In this document: in pieces, positions 60,611 through 64,000 of the stretch
How the letters are laid out: the number at the start of each line of letters is the position of its first letter
Numbering within the stretch: position 1 is the first letter of the stretch
NCBI GenBank assembly: GCA_035041965.1
Contig: JAPYMA010000340.1
Location: 124,001 to 188,000 of the forward strand
Length of the DNA: 64,000 nucleotides
Source: Anisakis pegreffii
Taxonomy: Eukaryota; Nematoda; Chromadorea; Rhabditida; Anisakidae
Reading direction: 5' to 3'
Position numbers and translations under genes: made by a program
Notes under the pieces: generated by a model
Databases searched by the model: none
Told to the model about the DNA's origin: nothing
The model's input: only the letters and a program-made list of their open reading frames with translations

Positions 60611-63416
60611 GTCAAGTTGGCGATTGACGCCGATGTGGGATAACTTGGAGATCGATTGATTGGTTGTGCTTCGACTTCATGTGAGTGTATACAATACGTC
60701 TTAGCATCGTTTTCATTTTTCGTCAACACTGTCAAATACTAAGCATCATCCAGTTAGCAATGCCTCAAGATAGGCAGCATCCAACAGTATGCTAGCATGA
60801 GATTGTCTTGAGGATGTATCTGCGACAGCTATGGCCCGACTTACGATGTAGGATGGGTTGACCAATATTTGAGTGGATTCTGAATGTAGCGAAAATCTCA
60901 CGGTTTCAACTTAGAGTCATTGGAAAGCAATGGCGTGAAGTCGACTACCGACTTCAGCTTCACCTGCTTCTCCAGAAGAGTGGGCATTGGGCTCGATTCC
61001 TGTCATGATCGTTGCTTGTGGTTAACACTGAAAACATATCAGCATGCAGGAGAAAGCAATCGTACTGTAATTGACTTTATTTTAACGAAAAGATCGAACA
61101 GTAGAAAATCACAAAGAATTCACAAATTGTGCAAATTCAAAAAAAAGCTGAAATACAAAGCGATATAATACTGATACGATATAATACGATATAATACTGC
61201 ATAGATCAAAATGAATACTGAATGATATGGCAGGTGGTTCGTAGCAGCAAAAAACATCTCGAATAAGTAACACGTGTACAATATATGACAATGGTGGCTT
61301 GCTCATGAAATTTACCTGCAGAGAGGACACGGACTTTTTAAGAGGGGAATGAAAATGATTCGGTTCGATAAGCAAAACAAAATGAGCACTGCGACACCGA
61401 CTCAACTGAGCTGAGTGGGAAGTGCTAAAGTGGGCTTATAAATTTTCGATTTCAACCTTTAAAGACATGATGCATCTAACACTGAAGCGACTACCAAACG
61501 TCTCAAGCATGAGTAGTACATACGGGTATTTGTACACAAGTATGACTACAAATGCTTGATATGACATGGATTTAACGTGGTCAGTGATTCCAAATCCCCA
61601 TTAAGATTTCATGACGATAACTATAGGCCAGGCCGAGAAAATCGTGTTTTGTAAGAGGGCCACAAGGTTGCTCTATTCCTCAGGTGAAAGCGTAGTCGAT
61701 GCAGTTAATCAGGTGTAAAGGCGTAGAATGCTCGAGCGATAAGAAGCGTAAGGAATTCCTAATATCTCGAGGACAGAACCGCAAAACAACCACATACATA
61801 GGAACCACAGATCCAAAAGTATTCTAATGGAAACTTCATATGAGCACGTAAATGTATGTTACATATTAATCACAAATAATGCTCTGAATAGTAGCAGAAT
61901 GACCTCCAAGTAACAGAGGTTGTACAAGTTTTCAAGTTGATTTGAAAGCCACCATTATCAGCATGCAATATTATAGTATCATTGCATTTTTGTCACGATA
62001 TAAAGTAACATATTATCAAAAATATTTCAATATAACATCTGAAGCAAATGGATCACCAACGTAATTTGTTGCTATGGACAGCAGTTACGTTTTTCAATGG
62101 ACTTTCGAAAATTGAAGGTTGATGTCATGCATAATATGAGAACATACTTTTTCCAGTCAAAATTCAGCTTAACGCCCGACTTTTTAAGTCGTTACTCAAT
62201 AATATTGAATATTTCTTTCATCTTTAGAAGTCTTCCTATGAAATGCAATCAATGATTAGGTGATTCATCTACCATCAGCACTTTGTTAGTGCCGAATATT
62301 TCCATCTCATATAATTAGAAGGTAATACAGAAACTTGTAATTGATTCTGAGTCGTCATCATTTTTGTCGTAATATTTTACGACGTGATTCATTGGTGTAA
62401 TTACAAAGGTCACAGAATCACTGCATAGTTACGATGGACAAAGATTCGCTATCATCGAAAAAACGTGCAATTAGACGGATCAATGTTATATTGAACCGAT
62501 TACACGAGTCTGATGATATCATAACGAGATTTTTAAGAAACTAATGCGTAGATTCTCATGAAATGATTCGGTTTGTTCGAATATCTATACATTGTTTTGC
62601 TAGCATCGTTCTACCGTTACCAGATTCCTGGGATCATTTTAACGCTACCATATCGTTTAATTGTGAGCTTTGCTTACAAGGAAAAGTCACGAAGTTATCT
62701 CTGCATTTCGAGACGAGTTCTCTATATCGTCGTATAGAGCTCCTCTAGCTGATCATGAATGTGCGATACAGTGGGGATACAATGGGGACGTGAGATATGT
62801 TAGGTACCATCGAATCATTGTACTATGCAGTGATGCAGCAACTCATTGGACTTTGCTGCTGAACATTTTTTCGCATTAGCATCAACAAAAGTTTTTCACC
62901 AATGAATCATAGAATGACGGTGCTTCAAATGGAAACCTTCTGAAAGTTTAGAGGGAATTTCAAAATCATTGAGTGGTGACTGAGAGAAAGTAGCTGCTTC
63001 AGAAGACTTTCAATCCAAGAAGTTGCTTATAAGATGTTCCTGATGTCAGTTTGGAGATAACTCCAGCAACGAAATGTTTTCCTCGGTGAGCACAGTGGAA
63101 CTAAGCATAAGAGACGACTATTTGTTTCAAGATATCTTCAAAGTTTTACGATGAGCATTAATCAAGCATTCGTCACATTTTCGACGCGTCTCATGGTCAG
63201 AAATTTAACGAATCATCGGAGAATCTTTGTGCGACTCAAACTGCTAAACAGTTTGAATATGTGCTCAAATGTGGAAGAGTCTTGAAATTCGTACTCTGAG
63301 CGCAGATCCAAAGCTGAACCGAGTGTGGATAAATGGGATAACATATAGACATATGAGATTCTGAAATTTCATGTCATTTGTTGTTGTCGTTCACTTCGTC
63401 GACAACTCAACGATAC
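60611..63416. other. 2.8-kb interval with a retroelement remnant
   Basis: Apart from the LINE-like fragment at about 61030-61130 and a short GATACGATATAATAC repeat (61165-61200) I see no gene. Missing 3' exons of the laminin-G gene could lie here, but none could be recognised. Confidence 0.4.
61030..61130 (+). pseudogene. LINE (RTE-like) endonuclease fragment
   Basis: The + strand frame includes TYQHAGESNRTVIDFILTKR. This matches the pattern of the C-terminal motif of retroelement endonucleases (T-Y, a Ser/Gly-rich turn, then I-D-F/Y-I-L), where the Asp is part of the metal-dependent active site. No reverse-transcriptase domain follows, and upstream sequence soon loses similarity, so this is a short relic. 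Confidence 0.5.
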
Positions 63417-64000
63417 TTGCGAAACGCTCTAAACCATTTCCTACGAACAATCCATTGCTCACACGGTTTCACATTACGTCCATCAATTGCGTTCGCCATC
63501 ATGTCCAGCTTTATGCCATTCAACATTATATCAGCTATACAACCAACGAAATTACTCTCATGCAACGCACCCGTCATGCTCTCCAAATCAGGTACACCAC
63601 CTGAAATTAATTTTTTAACCAGATTAGCAACTCGTATTGAATGAATCACACATTCGAATGAAACCCACTGATGCGCCTTCTTCAAACGACGGTAAGTTAA
63701 CTACTCGGTCGTGTGAATCAAAGGTCTCTAAACAGATGCAGCGATGCCAAAATCATAAGGCCATTTGGCGTGGAGTGTTCGAAAAAAGTGACACCTCAGT
63801 CACGACAGTAGTGAAACAGTATGGTAATGTAACCACCAGCATGATTATGAAAAACCAACCCAAGTAAATATCTCCATCAACATTCAACATCGCCAGGATA
63901 CCAGATGAGTGTCCCTCGGTAACATCGCTATCATCGACTATCATCGTACCTTGTCGACCCTTACGAATCGCCTTTACCCGATGTTCTTTACCGTCGTTTA
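63417..64000 (-). CDS. laminin-G domain protein (perlecan/agrin-like), partial
   Basis: Runs off the right edge. Exon 63860-64000 (5' end outside the window) reads NDGKEHRVKAIRKGRQG, then MIVDDSDVTEG and LNVDGDIYLG. It joins in phase to exon 63417-63600, reading GVPDLESMTG, FVGCIADIMLNGIKLD and VKPCEQW. This is the C-terminal half of a laminin G domain with the usual Cys pair. Such domains sit in extracellular matrix or cell-surface proteins and bind sugars or receptors. The wording is closest to perlecan/agrin-type modules, but slit- or neurexin-like proteins share the pattern. The end at 63417 assumes donor GTATCG; another donor (GTAGGA) lies about 24 bp earlier. Later exons were not found. 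Confidence 0.8.

Noticed and set aside
63371..63644. Two overlapping + strand frames of 77-88 codons
   Set aside because: Antisense shadows of the laminin-G exon.
1..64000. tRNA, rRNA, spliced-leader RNA genes and CRISPR arrays
   Set aside because: No complete tRNA cloverleaf, no spliced-leader or 5S sequence and no regular spacer-repeat array was seen; CRISPR is not expected in a nematode genome.

Overview
The window looks like nuclear DNA of a nematode. It is AT-rich, the genes are split into many short exons, and the introns mostly end in TTTCAG. The recognisable proteins are animal families with nematode-like neighbours. I cannot fix the species; a clade III or IV nematode is a guess. 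Most exon models below were checked by codon phase and by agreement with the known family.

Left third (1-21,000). On the + strand lie a one-exon mitochondrial assembly factor (SMIM20/MITRAC7-like, 647-925) and the leucine-rich-repeat phosphatase regulator sds22 (1646-3991). On the - strand is a dimethylarginine dimethylaminohydrolase-type gene (5539-7762) with a one-base frameshift. After a 6-kb gene-poor stretch comes a ten-exon secreted M28 peptidase of the plasma glutamate carboxypeptidase family (13830-18940, +).

Middle (21,000-46,000), all on the - strand: a 16-exon Rab GTPase-activating protein of the TBC1D15/17 type (21070-26443), a small secreted protein (28002-29222), an unrecognised multi-pass membrane protein (32076-34593), and a complete 15-exon SHP2/corkscrew-type tyrosine phosphatase, ptp-2 (39499-44426), with two SH2 domains and a tail YxN motif.

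Right third. Two neighbouring - strand genes encode nematode proteins I do not recognise: a cysteine-rich protein (46240-48987) and, about 240 bp upstream of it, a signal-peptide protein built of repeated DG-centred strands (49225-52628). Next come a foldback element (54123-54370), a tandem pair of 1.84-kb units (about 57260-60610), and a LINE-endonuclease remnant near 61,030. The window ends inside a laminin-G protein on the - strand.

The most unusual item is the tandem pair. Each copy holds a 0.72-kb GC-rich, hairpin-rich core that is about 97% identical between copies, while the surrounding spacer has diverged far more. The cores do not look coding, and the few changes fall in loops or keep a pair as a wobble. 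This is my best candidate for an undescribed structured RNA or satellite-like functional element. Second is an intronic foldback (49962-50143) whose loop carries a hammerhead-like core on the transcribed strand.
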